This document shows positions 13,237-25,499 of a stretch of DNA of 64,000 nucleotides, in pieces. Under the pieces are notes generated by a model, which worked only from the letters and a program-made list of their open reading frames with translations, ran no database searches and was not told where the DNA came from. The stretch comes from Muricea muricata (Eukaryota; Cnidaria; Anthozoa; Malacalcyonacea; Plexauridae), in NCBI GenBank assembly GCA_963855995.1, contig OY979719.1:2604001-2668000 (forward strand). Reading direction: 5' to 3'. Both the position numbers and the translations under genes were made by a program. Within the stretch, counting starts at the first letter, position 1, and each line of letters begins with the position of its first letter.

Positions 13237-13583
13237 AAAAAGGCAATTTAATTTTAATTTTGTGAATTTCGATTACAAAACATGCCTTGGACTGTCGGCC
13301 AATTGATTTCGTCAGGCGATTACAGACTTGTGAGAGGAGGGGGGGGTAGCCTAATTACTAAAATGTAGTGAAAAAAGGACTTTCCATCTAATGGTGGGAG
13401 CAGGTTGGCGGGAACACTGGAGAATAAAGGTCCTGTCACAATGCAATTTTTCTTGCAACTTGAAATGCAATTCTACTATTGGGAGATGTAAAATTGGCAA
13501 ATGCAAGTTTCCATCACAGTTTGCTGGGGTTTTTTAACGTACCAAACATTTGTCACAAATTTACTTAAGAGTAGATTTTCCCT

Positions 13584-13818
13584 GTAGCAAAAAAGATGGC
13601 AAATGTCGATTTTACCAGAGTGCATGGCAGTCTGAAATTGTTTAAAAAGGCAAATTAACGTCTTTTGAAGAACAGACAGAAGACAATAGGTTATTTTCAC
13701 ACTTGTGTTAAAATTTCAATCCAGTAGCTTTGCTTCTTGTCATCTTTTCCCACGTATTCTTTCTTGATACCTGCAATGCATTCTGGTAAAATCGACATGT
13801 CGCCATCTTTTTTGCTAC
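13584..13818. mobile_element. MITE with GTAGCAAAAAAGATGGC ends (copy 1)
   Basis: Inverted arms start GTAGCAAAAAAGATGGC and include TCGATTTTACCAGA; the right end is GCCATCTTTTTTGCTAC. A second copy of the same family lies at 19,276-19,505. Both are mirrored in the right arm (38,339-38,573 and 32,652-32,881), so both inserted before the arms duplicated. Immediately downstream, 13,828-13,975, a GTGCACCGTGTGACAGGGCC-type unit is duplicated in tandem. Confidence 0.75.
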
Positions 13819-16800
13819 GGTGAATGCAAGGAAAAGTGCACCGTGTGACAGGGCCTTAAGGGTAAGAGGTGGATAGAGAAGGAGACGGAGCAGTTACAAG
13901 TGCAAGAAAAATTGCACCGTGTGACGGGGCCTTGAGGGTGGGAGGTGGATAGGAGGAGACGGAGCAGGATGTGGGAGTCGTGCAAGGTCGGGAGGTTAAA
14001 AAAGAACAAGGAATGTTATGTTTTTAATGCCTTTTAGACTTTTCTTGAGGCAATTAAAATTCAAACTGTCAAATCCCAACACTGTACAGAATGGCCGACT
14101 TTACGTGGTCTTTAGTTTTTACACAACCACTTGCATTGTTATCTTTTGCAGTTTGTTTACCATTTCAGTTATCTATCTTCAATAGAATTCTTTGAAATTT
14201 GTTTGTAGATCGACAAAATGCTTAACCTCCTCTCAACAACTGGCAGATTATGAAAAATGAAATTGTTAAAGGTATTGGAATATTGCATGTACAATATTGA
14301 ACATGGGACAATTTGGGACAGTATAATTTTGGACATGACGGTTTCATTCTCACCTAATTTGACGATTATTTTGTGGGTACACATACCGTGGAATCTCATG
14401 TGCTCCAGAAGCATTTTAATCTTAGAAAAAGTCAAATAATGATGAACTGTGTTTTAAAAGAAAGTTAGAATCTTATTTGGTTCAAATCAATTGAATTATG
14501 GCCCAAGAGTTCATGAAAACACATACAAAAGGCTTTCTTAAAAAACTGAAATATCAAATCTAGCAATTTTATATGTTATGCCTCTAAACAACACAAATAT
14601 GTTTCTAAAAATTGGTACCCTACTAGACCTATATGCATGATTATACTAATTTGGACATATTTATTTTTACCCATTAAAATATAAATTTGTGTTTAATCAT
14701 TCGTGTTTGTCATTATTTGACTTTGTAATGTTGGTTAAACATAAGGAGATTGAGGTGACTTTGCCAGAAACAAAAACATCCATTATTATACTAAAATTTC
14801 AATATATATAGCAATTAAAACTAACCGCAGGAAATATATTTCTACTTTTTAATTGAAATGTTTCTGTTATATGCACTATATCATATTTTTGATAAAAAAT
14901 TACAACACCTATGTTATTTCCTGGTTTACTATCTCAATCATCTTTTGTTTAAGCTGGCTTTGAGTGTTCATTTGAAAGTTTGGAAAGTTCATTTGAAAAT
15001 CACAATAGTTCTCAATGTTATATTGGACCCTTTAAAGTTAAAAAAATACTTTGTAATATTTTATACTACTGGTAATTTATCTTAGATACAGACTTTGTGA
15101 TTTTGTACTAGAATGTTGACTTTCAAACTTTAAGATGAACTACTTATTAAGGACAAAATAAGCTAGCATATTGTCTTTTGTTTACAAAGTGGAACTTGTT
15201 TGGAATTGAGATGAACTGATGCAGTTGTTCTTTAACTTTATCAATTAATTACATATCTTAAATGAAAAAGAAAACCACAACTTGCCAAATAAATTCTGTG
15301 GGCTCTTTTTATTAGCAAAGAAAAGATGTGGCGGATGTAAGAATTTAAGAGTAAAAAAGTTTCCTTGGACTAAAAAAATTGACAGTATGCCAGATTTTCT
15401 AGATAAACAAGCAGTACAGATGTTGGCCAATAATAAGTATAAGTAACTACAATTTTTAATTTTAAAAGTTTTCTATTGATGCCTGGATACAGTAAATACT
15501 TTACCAGAGTTCTTCGTATTACATCGACTTGAAAAAGTTTTAAGTCACATGAAGCTTTTAGTTGATACTATGCAATTTCAAATTTTACAGACTTCTTAAT
15601 TAACATGCCAAATTTACCTTGTTGAACATAAGGTCTTTCCTGAGAAAAAGTAAAACTGTCTGGCATTATATGGAGTAGAATAATTTAAATTAGTTTGAGA
15701 CTTTGATTTGATAACAATTTTGATTTGTACTATTTACAATACAAGTGACCGGGTTGTATCGGATATACAAACCCAAGCTGAAGGCGAGATATCTGACATA
15801 CACAGATGCGAATGTTGTAAATGGCTTGTGAAACTCGTCAATTTTATACATCAGATCTATAGCAAAGTGATTTTGAAAATACCGATTCTGTAAGATGAGA
15901 AAATGATTTCTTTTGTGTTTCCTGTATGATTTATTACTTTATAAGTTTCTTAATTAAAATTACAACATATTGCCTACTGGAACTTTTTATATTGTTTGGT
16001 TGTGGTGAATTTGTATTTTGGCAATTGAAATATTTCTGAATTTGTATGTGCATTTCCTTTGCTTCAGTTCAAGTTTACATTTCAAATATTCCACTTTGTA
16101 ATACTTGCGTGGTAATAATAATATAAGAAAACAGGTTTACATGGCTCTTGAATATAGTCTTTTCAACAAGTAAGTAAAGATGAATTTATACTTCAAAGAG
16201 ATATGTTCCTAACCTGACAATGGTACCTTCCAAAAAGACTAAATTTAAATTGATTCTTCGAATAAATTTTTTACTTTTCAATCCAAGATCAATCTAAGTT
16301 ATGTATTTCTACTTTTATTTTGGTCTCTTTAACACTGAAACTATCAATTGTATATAAAGCAACTTCACTATCGAGTGACTTCATTAGTTGCTGGGCAAAG
16401 CCAAAGCATTGATTTTTCGGCTGTTTTCAATGAAAAATAGAATTTTGCCCAAAGTTATCTCAAATAAATTATCACAATTTGAACAAAAAGCTTCTGTTCT
16501 TGTGCCCACCAGAAAAATGAGATGTCTGAGACTTTCTTTGTATTTTTTTGCGAAAAATAGATCGCATGCACTGTTATGCAAAGAAAAGTGTAAGAGATTG
16601 GTTTCTGAAAAATGTCGTGCTACACACAATATTCTAAAAATGCTTGGTTTTTATTCTATGTATTTTTGAATTTTTTGTTAAAAAAAATAAAGGTAGCAAT
16701 GTTTAGTGCATTTCACATTGTCAGGTTAGAAACGCAATAAGAAAAATGTGGCTCCGAACATTACAGCTTGGTCAATTTGGAATTTATAAAAAAATCGTTT

Positions 16801-17035
16801 CTTCGTTGTTTTTCGACGTTTTGAAGGGTTGTTTCGAGTACAAAAAAGTATTTTTAGGAAGAATTATGTGCCCACGTTACATGTCTCAAAGCCATCAAAA
16901 TTCGTTGGTAATTCGTGCATGTATTTTTTCTGACTTATAAAAGCACAATTGATTAAAAATAATATTTTTCTTTTGACAAAAATACCTTTCTTCTGTGAGG
17001 CTAGCTGTATTTGAAAAAGCGTTGGTCAACGCTCC

Positions 17036-17130
17036 GCCAAAACTCGTGGGTTTTCTCCGGGTACTCCGGTTCTTCCCACTGGGAGAGTTGACAGGGTAGT
17101 TACATATGGTTATAAAAATGTGACTAACTT
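17036..17130 (+). mobile_element. SINE central-domain-like fragment
   Basis: The block ACTCGTGGGTTTTCTCCGGG followed by TACTCCGGTT resembles the deeply conserved central domain shared by many animal SINEs (Nin-DC type, from memory). A tRNA-like head is not visible here, so it is a 3' fragment. It is mirrored at 35,027-35,121. A related tail follows the tRNA-like head at 23,340-23,500. Confidence 0.5.
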
Positions 17131-18533
17131 TTGAAAACCTTTCTACTTAGACTTGTTAAGCCTTCTCGTCATCTCTATCAGTTGCATGTTTTGAGCCACA
17201 TGTTTTTCTTTGTAATTGTGAAACAACTCGTTATATGCTGGGTAAACCTTTGCAAAACTCTCAAAATTTATCACTTCAAGTTGTTTCATTGTTATAATAT
17301 ATTTTGAAGTATAAACATTTACTTACGTTGAAAAGACCCAAGTTTTTTAGGACTTTGTTCATTCACTTGTGTTATTGTTCTCTCTGCCATGTTCTGTTTT
17401 CTTCTGTTGTTATTTTAATAAGTACAATGTGTGGTAGTTAATCTCTTTTTATTGTTATTCAAATTGTATGTAATCTTTACAAATTTTTTCAATAAATTGT
17501 TTACAAAATTTACTTGTGACCCCTTTTTAATTAAAAATTCAATTCCCATGGGAATTGAGAAATTGAATAAAAAAAATCCCCCTACCCTGGCCAGCTCCCC
17601 AAGTGCCACTTCCACCTAAGTAGAAGTACTTATACATGTAGTACAAGTACTTCTACTTATTCACGGTGGAAGTAGCACTCGGAGAACTGGCCGGGGTAGC
17701 CGGCAAAGAGAAGACCAACTTTGCAAGTGCTAATACAATTGCTAAGTTGATCTTCCCTAGAGAGCAGCCGCGCGTACCTAACAAATTAAAACAACAAACG
17801 TTAGTGACTTAAGTACTTAGCATGCAAATTTGATTCCCAAAGCCAAAATGTCAAGTGCCCCCCGCTGATCCTACCAACTGCCTACCTGCCTCAGTTCTAA
17901 GCTGTCTTCCTCAGTTCTAAGCTCCTGCATTCCATTCGTTACCTTCACTTTCCTCACCATCGCACAGTCACTCACAGCTGATAAACCCGCATGCACCACC
18001 ACCACCCCGACTGCCACCCAATTTCGAAAATTAAAAGAGTTAAAATTTCGGTAAAGTATGCATTTTAAATGCAATTTATTTGGATATTTTAGATCAAACG
18101 TAAACAGAAAAAGCTCGTACATAAAAACAGGTGAGAATTCTATTTAAAATTTGCTTGCAAAATATAAAACTTAATTCGCATTTTTCTTAGTTAATAGTAT
18201 AGATCAATTTAGTTGATGTTGAAACCTACTCTTAACTGTTTTGTTAGAAGTGACGACAGATTTTGGTTTTTAAGCATACTTTCAAAAATTTTAATTCCTT
18301 TAATAAACCTAACCCCATGCAACTTACACACGGCGCACACCCTCGCAGTCCATACATTTAGCTAATAAATTACGTTATAAACAAAAAAGCAAAATAAAAA
18401 GATAAATTACGTTATCTCTAGCTACTTAAACCCACTTAGACTGAGTTTTTGATTGAATTTTCAAACGTAAAACCTTAGCTGAATGGGCATGGGCTTTTCG
18501 TTGTGTTAACTGTTCCGGAGTAAATATAAACCT

Positions 18534-18775
18534 GGGGCCGGTTGTATCAAAGGCGTTTAGCTTAAACGGTGGATAAGTGAAATTTAAAAATCAGTTTTAC
18601 ACCTAGTACGGAACCGAAATTATGAGTTGAAATAGAATAAATATTTAGTTTTATATATAATTGTTCTTCTCAGGTCAAATAACTTCAGCTGGTTTGTTTA
18701 TACAACATGGAAACGTGTTTCATATTTTTGACTTATCCACCGTTTAAGCTAAACGCCTTTGATACAACCGGCCCC
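18534..18775. mobile_element. MITE with GGGGCCGGTTG ends
   Basis: Terminal inverted repeats of about 45 bases start GGGGCCGGTTGTATCAAAGG and continue with a GCGTTTAGCTTAAACGGTGG block. The equivalent place in A1 (about 4,370, reading AAACCTAATACTTACC) is an empty site, so this is a clean insertion. It is also in the right arm (33,382-33,623), dating the insertion after the A1/A2 split but before the arm duplication. Superfamily unassigned; apparent duplication only about 3 bases. Confidence 0.8.
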
Positions 18776-19275
18776 TGATACTTACCAAAGTCCAAGGCTG
18801 GGTCAAATAAGCATGAGAATTAGGCAAAAATAAAAAGCAATTGAAACTCAACAGATTCACTAAAGTTGTTTTTTTTTGGCAACTTATATCCTTAAGTGTA
18901 GATGACATGCAATTTTTAATGCCGTAATTCTCACACTTATTTAACCGAAACGCCTTCATTTGCATGGTACCTCGCAGCTGCTCTCAAACCACCTTCGTAA
19001 TTTGCTTTAGTGTACACAAACAATGACTTCATTGTTCCTGCTTACCAAAACAAATCTGAAAGCACCAAGATACTTATCATATTAATAATCAAAGAGGATT
19101 CGCATTATGCAGTAATTACCATAAACAGACGCATCACCATTGAAACAAAGCATGCTGTATTCCCATGGGAATTTAAAATGCACAAAAAAATATAATGATC
19201 CTACTGATTTGCATGGATGTATGAACCAAATTAGCTAAGAAACAAAGAAATGATATATTCCCTTGGGAATTTAAT

Positions 19276-19505
19276 GTAGCAAAAAGATGGCGAGTGTTGA
19301 TTTTACCAGAATGCCTTGCGGTCTGAAATCGTTTAAAAACTTAAGGTAAATTAACCTCGTTTGAGGAACAGACAGATAGGTTATTTTGTCACTTGTGTTA
19401 AAATTCCGTCCATTAGCTTATCTTAAATATAATTTCACTGGTATTCTTGATTGATACCCGCATTAAATTCTGGTAAAATCGACATGCCACCATCTGTTTT
19501 GCTAC
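19276..19505. mobile_element. MITE with GTAGCAAAAAGATGGC ends (copy 2)
   Basis: Same family as 13,584-13,818: the arms again carry TTTTACCAGAATGC and end GTTTTGCTAC. Internal sequence (CAGACAGATAGGTTATTTTG) is also shared with copy 1. Confidence 0.7.
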
Positions 19506-20396
19506 GGTGAATTGGAATACAAGTCACATTTTCTCGCTTTTTAACCAGAGAACACATTCTTTAAAGGTAGAACGACGGAATTGATCGTTTGCAATCGACG
19601 CCATCTTTGTTGACGTTTGAAACACATGACAACCACAAAGTATCTATTCATTATATCTGATCGTATCGAGCCATACATCTTTAAAGTATCATTCATAATA
19701 CGCTAAAACTAACGATGAAATAGTAAATTGACACTAGTGTTTCGCTGTAAACAGCTGAAGTAATCTGCAGAGTCAACCAAGATGGCGCCCAATCACACGA
19801 AATGACGGCATGTGCAAACCAAGAATAGTGACAAAATGCATCAACTATAATTTAGTGGCATTATTACGAAACTTATTTTTGTAAAACGTTCAATCCTACA
19901 TGTTATTTTGTTTTGTTTTTAGAAATATCCAAATCCAAATGTTAGAGACGAAATTTCCAGGCGTTAAGGTATTGTTTCTTTAAAAAATATTGTCGACATT
20001 TACCATATTTTTACCTGTTTTTTGACTCGAAAATTGACTGCCAAACTCCTAGATATTCTATTTAATTATTTTGTTGAATGTATTTGATATCAATGTTATT
20101 TCAATCCAATTTTTTTCACTTAATTTGCTGTCTTTTCTTTTTCATTAACGAGAAATATCTATTAAATCCTCTTTGATCCCTCAATAATAAGTATCTTGTT
20201 TTCTACTAACTTGCACATTACCACTACTTTCTATTACAATGTCGTGTCTTCTTATTCTTGTGGATTGTTGTTTTGTGGGTCTTGCCGTCCAGGATCGTTC
20301 ATTCTTTTCTTTTCTTGTGCGTTTTTTTCACATCCCATCACCCTTTGCAATAGTAGAAAGAATTAAGTCATGAGATGATAGTTACGAATAATTTAT

Positions 20397-20541
20397 AAAC
20401 TATAACATGATAAGTTTCTTGTACGTTTGCATGGTGAATACAATATACTTATTAAGCTTTGTGGAAACACCACGTAAATTTATTATTGCAATAATAAATT
20501 TACGTGGTGTTTCCACAAAGCTTAATAAGTAAACTATAACA
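20397..20541. mobile_element. Left-arm-only 134-base insertion containing an 84-base perfect palindrome
   Basis: A 13-base direct repeat TAAACTATAACAT (20,396-20,408 and 20,530-20,542) brackets 134 extra bases absent from the right arm, where the sequence runs directly through one copy near 31,750. Inside, 20,447-20,530 is a perfect palindrome whose halves read AATAAATTTACGTGGTGTTT and CCACAAAG. That motif also occurs at 7,040-7,080 and in the tail of the Penelope-like fragment at 45,470-45,500, suggesting two head-to-head Penelope tails. A deletion in the right arm through the 13-base repeat is the alternative. Confidence 0.7.
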
Positions 20542-20551
20542 TATTAAGCAC

Positions 20552-20686
20552 TTATTGGATGAGGTTTTTGTGATATGCGAAATGATCAATGTCGAGGTAA
20601 GAGTTATCAGCCGAGCCGAAGGCGAGTCAGATAACTCTCACCAAGACATTGATAATTTTGCATATCACAAAAACCGAATCCGATAA
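20552..20686. repeat. Hairpin shared by both young arms
   Basis: Inverted halves run from GGATGAGGTTTTTGTGATAT to ATATCACAAAAACCGAATCC around a GAGTTATCAGCCGAGCCGAA loop. Mirrored at about 31,607-31,741. Probably an old MITE; no duplication resolved. Confidence 0.6.
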
Positions 20687-20906
20687 TTGCTTTATTATAC
20701 ATTGTAAGTCTTTTTCCTCGAGCAATTGACGAATTTCGCCTTCGGAAGAGCTTAAAAAGCAAGATGCCATAACATGAAACAGAAAATATCGAAAAAATGT
20801 TGTTGCCATGCCAACCATTGATGCCAACGAATACCGCACACTGTTATAATCTGCACCGTAGGCTCAACATGCAGATAACTCAGTTATCTGCTAGCAGATA
20901 ACTGAG

Positions 20907-21130
20907 CCATAGAATAAGAATACATAGAAGGGCCACTCGCGTCGGAGCCTTTGGAGTTTTTGAAGCCGCGCATGTCGCATTACGCACGTTATTAGCATTT
21001 TCTCAGCCAGTCAATTGCATTTTCTGGCCAATAGGAATGCTGAACTGGCTGGTGGCAGCCAGTAAACTGCATAAACATAGTGTGACATGTTGCACTGCTG
21101 AGTGGCCCTTCTATGTATTCTTATTGTATG
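20907..21130. mobile_element. Left-arm-only MITE with 6-base target-site duplication
   Basis: A 224-base element with terminal inverted repeats of about 30 bases containing AATAAGAATACATAGAAGGG. ACTGAG is duplicated at 20,901-20,906 and 21,131-21,136. The right arm has a single uninterrupted copy of that site (reverse complement CTCAGT at 31,387-31,392), a textbook empty site. The insertion therefore happened after the arms became separate sequences. Confidence 0.9.
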
Positions 21131-21216
21131 ACTGAGTTATCTGCAGATTGTGTGATAGTCGCATTTATCTGCATACAACTGACCAATCACAACGCATAAA
21201 ACAACTGCAATGTATA

Positions 21217-21581
21217 GTAATTAACACTTATTGACTGAGACCGAGGGAAACAGTATGTTTTGTGGACCAGAGACTGTCGATGTCGAGGGTCCACAAAACA
21301 TACTGCTTTCCCGAGGTCTCAGTCAATAAGTATTTTATTATATACTGAGTGCCAAAAGAGAAGAAAAGTACCACAAATCAATCAAACATGTGTAAAAAGG
21401 ATTACCTTTTACCTGACATGGCTACGTGAGGCTTTGTGGATTTGTTGTCTACCGGTGAATAAAAGTAATGTCCACCGCTTAGCTACGTTGCCAGGGAGAC
21501 AATAGAATTTCTCCACTATCACGTGATACGTTCTTAACCAATAAGAAACAGGAATAAATGAACTTTGACACTCAGTATATT
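21217..21581. mobile_element. Left-arm-only 365-base composite of two hairpin elements
   Basis: The block is absent from the right arm at 31,306/31,307. It contains a hairpin at about 21,227-21,335 (ACTTATTGACTGAGACCGAG and its reverse complement) and a second inverted-repeat unit with ends TACTGAGTGCCAAA and TTTGACACTCAGTA flanked by TA (about 21,343-21,579). This suggests one element inserted beside or into another. The duplication at the outer junction is not clean. Confidence 0.7.
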
Positions 21582-23267
21582 ATAAAATAGTATTAATTAG
21601 GCCGGCCAAATTATTGTGTAAGCTGTTAATATGAAATTTTTTTATTAAAATCTCGAGAATCATTAATAAATCGTGAGCAAAACACAAAAGAAAATCATAG
21701 CCGTGAAGGAGTCTTTATTTCTCACACGCACACAACTTGCAGCTACCCTAATTTATGAATTTAGATTAAAATATCTCGAGAATTAAACAACACGTAAGGA
21801 ATGTGTAAATTCTTAAAGCTCTTTCGAACAATAAAAATTAATATCTCGCACTAATCTCTCTCAAAAGCTCTCTCAAATTTATTGCCGATATCTCTTTGAG
21901 AATTACTGTGCACGTGAAATGTAACTTATATCAAAACTAGCTTACTTCAAGCTGTTTGGGAATCAAGATTTTACGTGTCAACGAGATCAAATATGAATCT
22001 AAGATGGCAGACAGCGCATTAAATTTCTATCTTTACGACCAACTCCCCAACGAAAGGCTTTAATTCGCTCGAAAGTCGAATTTTGTTTTTTTTTTTATTG
22101 TTTCAGGTAGTGAAAGATCCTGTGTGCTTTTTACAGTACTACCGACACTAGCAACGTTAGTGCGAGATGTTAATTTTTATTGAAACAAAAGCTGAACTGC
22201 TAAAAAAATGGAAACGACAAGATAAAATAAAAAAACTTACTTTCACTCTATCTTTGGATCTTCTTGGCTTCGGTTGTTCTCGTTTCATCATGCTGTTTAT
22301 GGTTTCATCTGGTTGGCGCACTCTCTTCATGGAGCATCAAGGCGGTCCAGTAGGTAACTAGCTCACTCGTGTCCAGTCAACCAACATAAAATAAGGAGAA
22401 AATTAATGTTACAAAATATTTTAGAATATAGGACACTAAGCTTTAATTGAATTGACTTTAACAAACCGTACATTGTGATAGTATTTGCATCTTAACATCT
22501 GATGGAGACGGCTTGTGATTTACTTCTTATGTCGATATGAATTCTTTCCCATCTTGTTGCATCATTAGTTGATGGTTGTTGTATTCACTTTTTACTTGGC
22601 ATTCTTTGAAAAAAAAATTACGATGTTCAGAAAACTGTTTACAAGATAAGCAAAGAAAACTACGTTCACAAGCATTAGAGAGGACTAAGTAATTATAATA
22701 GGCGTGACAGGTCACAGAGGTTAGTCGACGAAGAAACTCATGGACAAATTCCCGGCATGATGATATTCCGATAGCAAGAAGTACAGCAAGTGTAGAACGT
22801 GTACGTGTAAGCTTAAACTGTATCTATGCAACTCCAAGAAAAGCGCAACACAAAATGGCGGAATTTAAAGACATTTCTGGTGTCATTTCCAGTTCCCTAA
22901 CTTTCGCGGACAAATATATTTATATATTTTTCTCAAATTTTTTTGAAGTAAATCTAGATGGATTTTGTGAATAAACAAATTGAAAAAAGTATTGCCCACG
23001 TTAGGAAACTAGAACGGGCGCCCAAGAATGCCCACAATTTCTCCAATCTGGATTATATTTATTGATTGCGCAAATGACTGATAAAAAATAAGAGAGTAAT
23101 AAAATACCAAATGGTTTCCTCTTCAAGATAGTGTCATACATGCGCGCGGCATTTCGGGATATTTGGGAAAACTCATGTTGAAGTTGAACGTAAGGCAACA
23201 TGCCAAGTACATGGATGACGCTATCCTGCTCAGGAAACTATTTAGTAATTGTCTTACAAAATGATTA

Positions 23268-23589
23268 CAGTGAAACACAAGTCAACGCCACGGCATTTAA
23301 ATTTCTCGTGTAGGATTGTTTGATCCTGCACAGTAATAGCCAAGTGGCGCAATCGTCAGAGCAAACGCCTATCACATGTGAGGTCGTGGGTTCAATCCTT
23401 ACTTCAGACTCGTGACACCCATGTGAGGAGTTAGTCAGTCGTGGGTTTATCCCGGGTACTCCGGTTTGCGAATGTTGACTGGATGGTTAAAATTGTAAAA
23501 TATCAGTAATCACCGGAACACGGGTACTTAACTAAACTGCTGACGATGAGGCGGAACTCATAATGAATTAATGAAAATGTGTTTCACTG
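23268..23589 (+). mobile_element. TA-flanked element carrying a tRNA-derived SINE body
   Basis: The ends are TA-CAGTGAAACACA and TGTGTTTCACTG-TA, a Tc1/mariner-like MITE terminus. Inside are box A (AGTGGCGCAATCGTCAGAGC) and box B (GTGGGTTCAATCC) of a tRNA-like polymerase III promoter, then a GTGGGTTTATCCCGGGTACT tail as in conserved SINE central domains. Mirrored at 29,300-29,621. Either a SINE inserted inside a MITE or a composite mobile unit; the diverged A1 copy has the same left junction. Confidence 0.7.
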
Positions 23590-23679
23590 TAGTTATCATA
23601 TAATGTAATTGCCAAGCTGAATGAATAATTCTCCAGTAACTACGTCATATGAATAACTTACAATTATGAGAGTAGTGGG

Positions 23680-23940
23680 GGAGGGGGGGCAGCATAAAGA
23701 TTGAAGTAGTGTCAAGGAAGGGGTACTACCCTGACGGGTACTAGGCGAAGAAGTAGAGTAAACAGGAGGAAGAAAATTAAATTGGAGTAAATAAGGGGGA
23801 TTGGGGTAAAGAAGGGGAGAAGCAGGATAAAGAAACCAGTGGAAGGGGGTGCTATCCTGGAAGGAGTACCCGGGAAAGAAGAGGGTGAACAGGAGGAAAA
23901 GTAGATTGGAGAAAAGAAAGGGGAAATTAAACGGATCAGG
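23680..23940 (+). repeat. Purine-rich degenerate tandem tract
   Basis: GGAAG/AGGAG-rich units with GGGTACTACCC and GGAGTACCCGGG steps, counterpart of 10,910-11,260 and mirrored at 28,930-29,215. The long pyrimidine-strand reading frame through it gives a low-complexity Pro/Phe/Leu/Ser peptide and is not considered a gene. Confidence 0.6.
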
Positions 23941-25234
23941 AAATTCAGACTTGCAATTCAAATGAAAGGCAGCTCATTGGTCATGTAAACACTCGTTGAA
24001 TCATGGTTCTCGCTTGCCTTTAGCTTGGAATCATCTTTGAATTTGAACTGAAAGTCTGAATTTGCATGTTTCTTGTATAGAGTGCAGTGTATCAGAACAG
24101 AAGAGGTTTTGAAGAAAAAGAAAGAAAGAATAAAAGTAAGTTAAAATTTGTAAAGAATAATGAAGAAACTATTGGTACAGCACTTGATACATGATGATAA
24201 TCATCATTATAAACTCTCTATTAATCCGGGGGGGGGGGTATAATAGAGAATTTGCAATGATAGTAAGTATATTGTAATATTTGGGTTTTTACCACTAAAT
24301 CCTCTTGAAAGTTCTTTTTGGCTGTGGCTTCTCTCATCACAGTTGTCTGTGCTTGTCTTGCAAAATCTCTGGAATATCTATAACGTGAAGGTCAATATTT
24401 AAGATCAGAAAAATAGAAACCGTAAAATAGAAAGAAATTTAAATCGTGGCGAATACTTTTTACGGTCTTGCTGGCATGACAAAAAGAGAGTATAGATTTA
24501 TAAGATCATGTTGATTTATCCTTTATCTGAACTATATTTAACTTAGATTTTAAAATAGATTTCATCCTGGTAAGCAGACCGAATGGGTTTTCAAACAAGA
24601 TAACATTTAATGACTAAAACGTGCACAGAATAGTTAGAGAATGCTTACATGTCGAATAAAAATCCAATACTTTTAATGTCCAACTACACAATAGCGATTT
24701 TCGTTGCATTTCTAGACTGGAGAAGAAGACGACGCCATTTTGATTTTGATTTCTCCCGACAACGGCAGATTTGTCTTCGCAATTTTTTTCCATTTCTTCG
24801 TCGTTTCAGCTCCAATTTGCTCGTTGTGTTTCTTTCGTACCTTCCTCGCCATTTCCGTACAATCAATGGACATTTATACTCAAGATTAAGACTGTATTGA
24901 GACTTTCAAAATGTTCGTCAGGAGACATAAAAATCGAAGCTTCTTCTTCGGGTTGCAGAAGCAAATGACGTCAGACGACCTTTGTCCGCCAGCAAATACC
25001 CGTATGTATAACATTCAATGATCTTTTTAGGAAGCTGAAAATCAGTTTTTATTGCGCGAACGAAATGTTTTTGCCATTATTTCTTACTCAGGTCTTTGTT
25101 CTACTACTTTACTTCCAGTTTAGTTAGGTAACTTGCCAAAAGAAACGCCTGTAAGGGACAATTTTGCATTTTTTTTTATTTCGATGCTGATGAAGAAGAG
25201 AAGACTCGTTAGAGCTTTCATTGGCAAATATCTT

Positions 25235-25385
25235 TCCCTCCGTGGCCGAGAGGTAAAGACAACTGTCTTGACTTCGATTTTGGGTGGATCGAGGACCGGT
25301 CCAGTTCAACTGAGTTTGGTAAGAATTTAATTCTGATCGGTGCTCGATCCACCCAAAACTGAATTCAAAGCTGGGCGTGGAGTGC
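25235..25385 (+). repeat. tRNA-like box A followed by a GGTGGATCGAGGACC hairpin
   Basis: TCCGTGGCCGAGAGGTAAAG resembles the box A region of tRNA-Ser or tRNA-Leu. The following TTTTGGGTGGATCGAGGACC pairs with GGTGCTCGATCCACCCAAAA at about 25,343-25,362. Diverged versions lie near 41,655-41,815 and, reversed, 44,760-44,945, where the middle instead reads GAATTGCCCACATCGCCTGG. No complete tRNA cloverleaf can be drawn, so this is at best a tRNA-derived repeat. Confidence 0.4.
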
Positions 25386-25499
25386 AGGAAAACACTAGGC
25401 AGTACCGCGAGGCCAAGGAGGCAAACGTTATTTTCCTAGTGTTGTTAACTAATATTTAAGCAAATTTCATTAACTTGACTGTTGGGGACAGACCTGTAG

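Noticed and set aside
16388-16669. 93-codon frame conserved in both palindrome arms
   Set aside because: Conservation is explained by the recent duplication; the overlapping opposite-strand frame is equally conserved and the older A1 copy does not keep it.
23340-23405. Functional tRNA gene
   Set aside because: Boxes A and B are tRNA-like but the acceptor and anticodon stems do not form; the tail and repeated occurrence indicate a SINE.
23596-23961. 121-codon minus-strand frame rich in Pro, Phe, Leu and Ser
   Set aside because: It lies on the pyrimidine strand of a purine-rich degenerate repeat; the mirrored copy in the right arm is truncated to 98 codons, and there is no domain.
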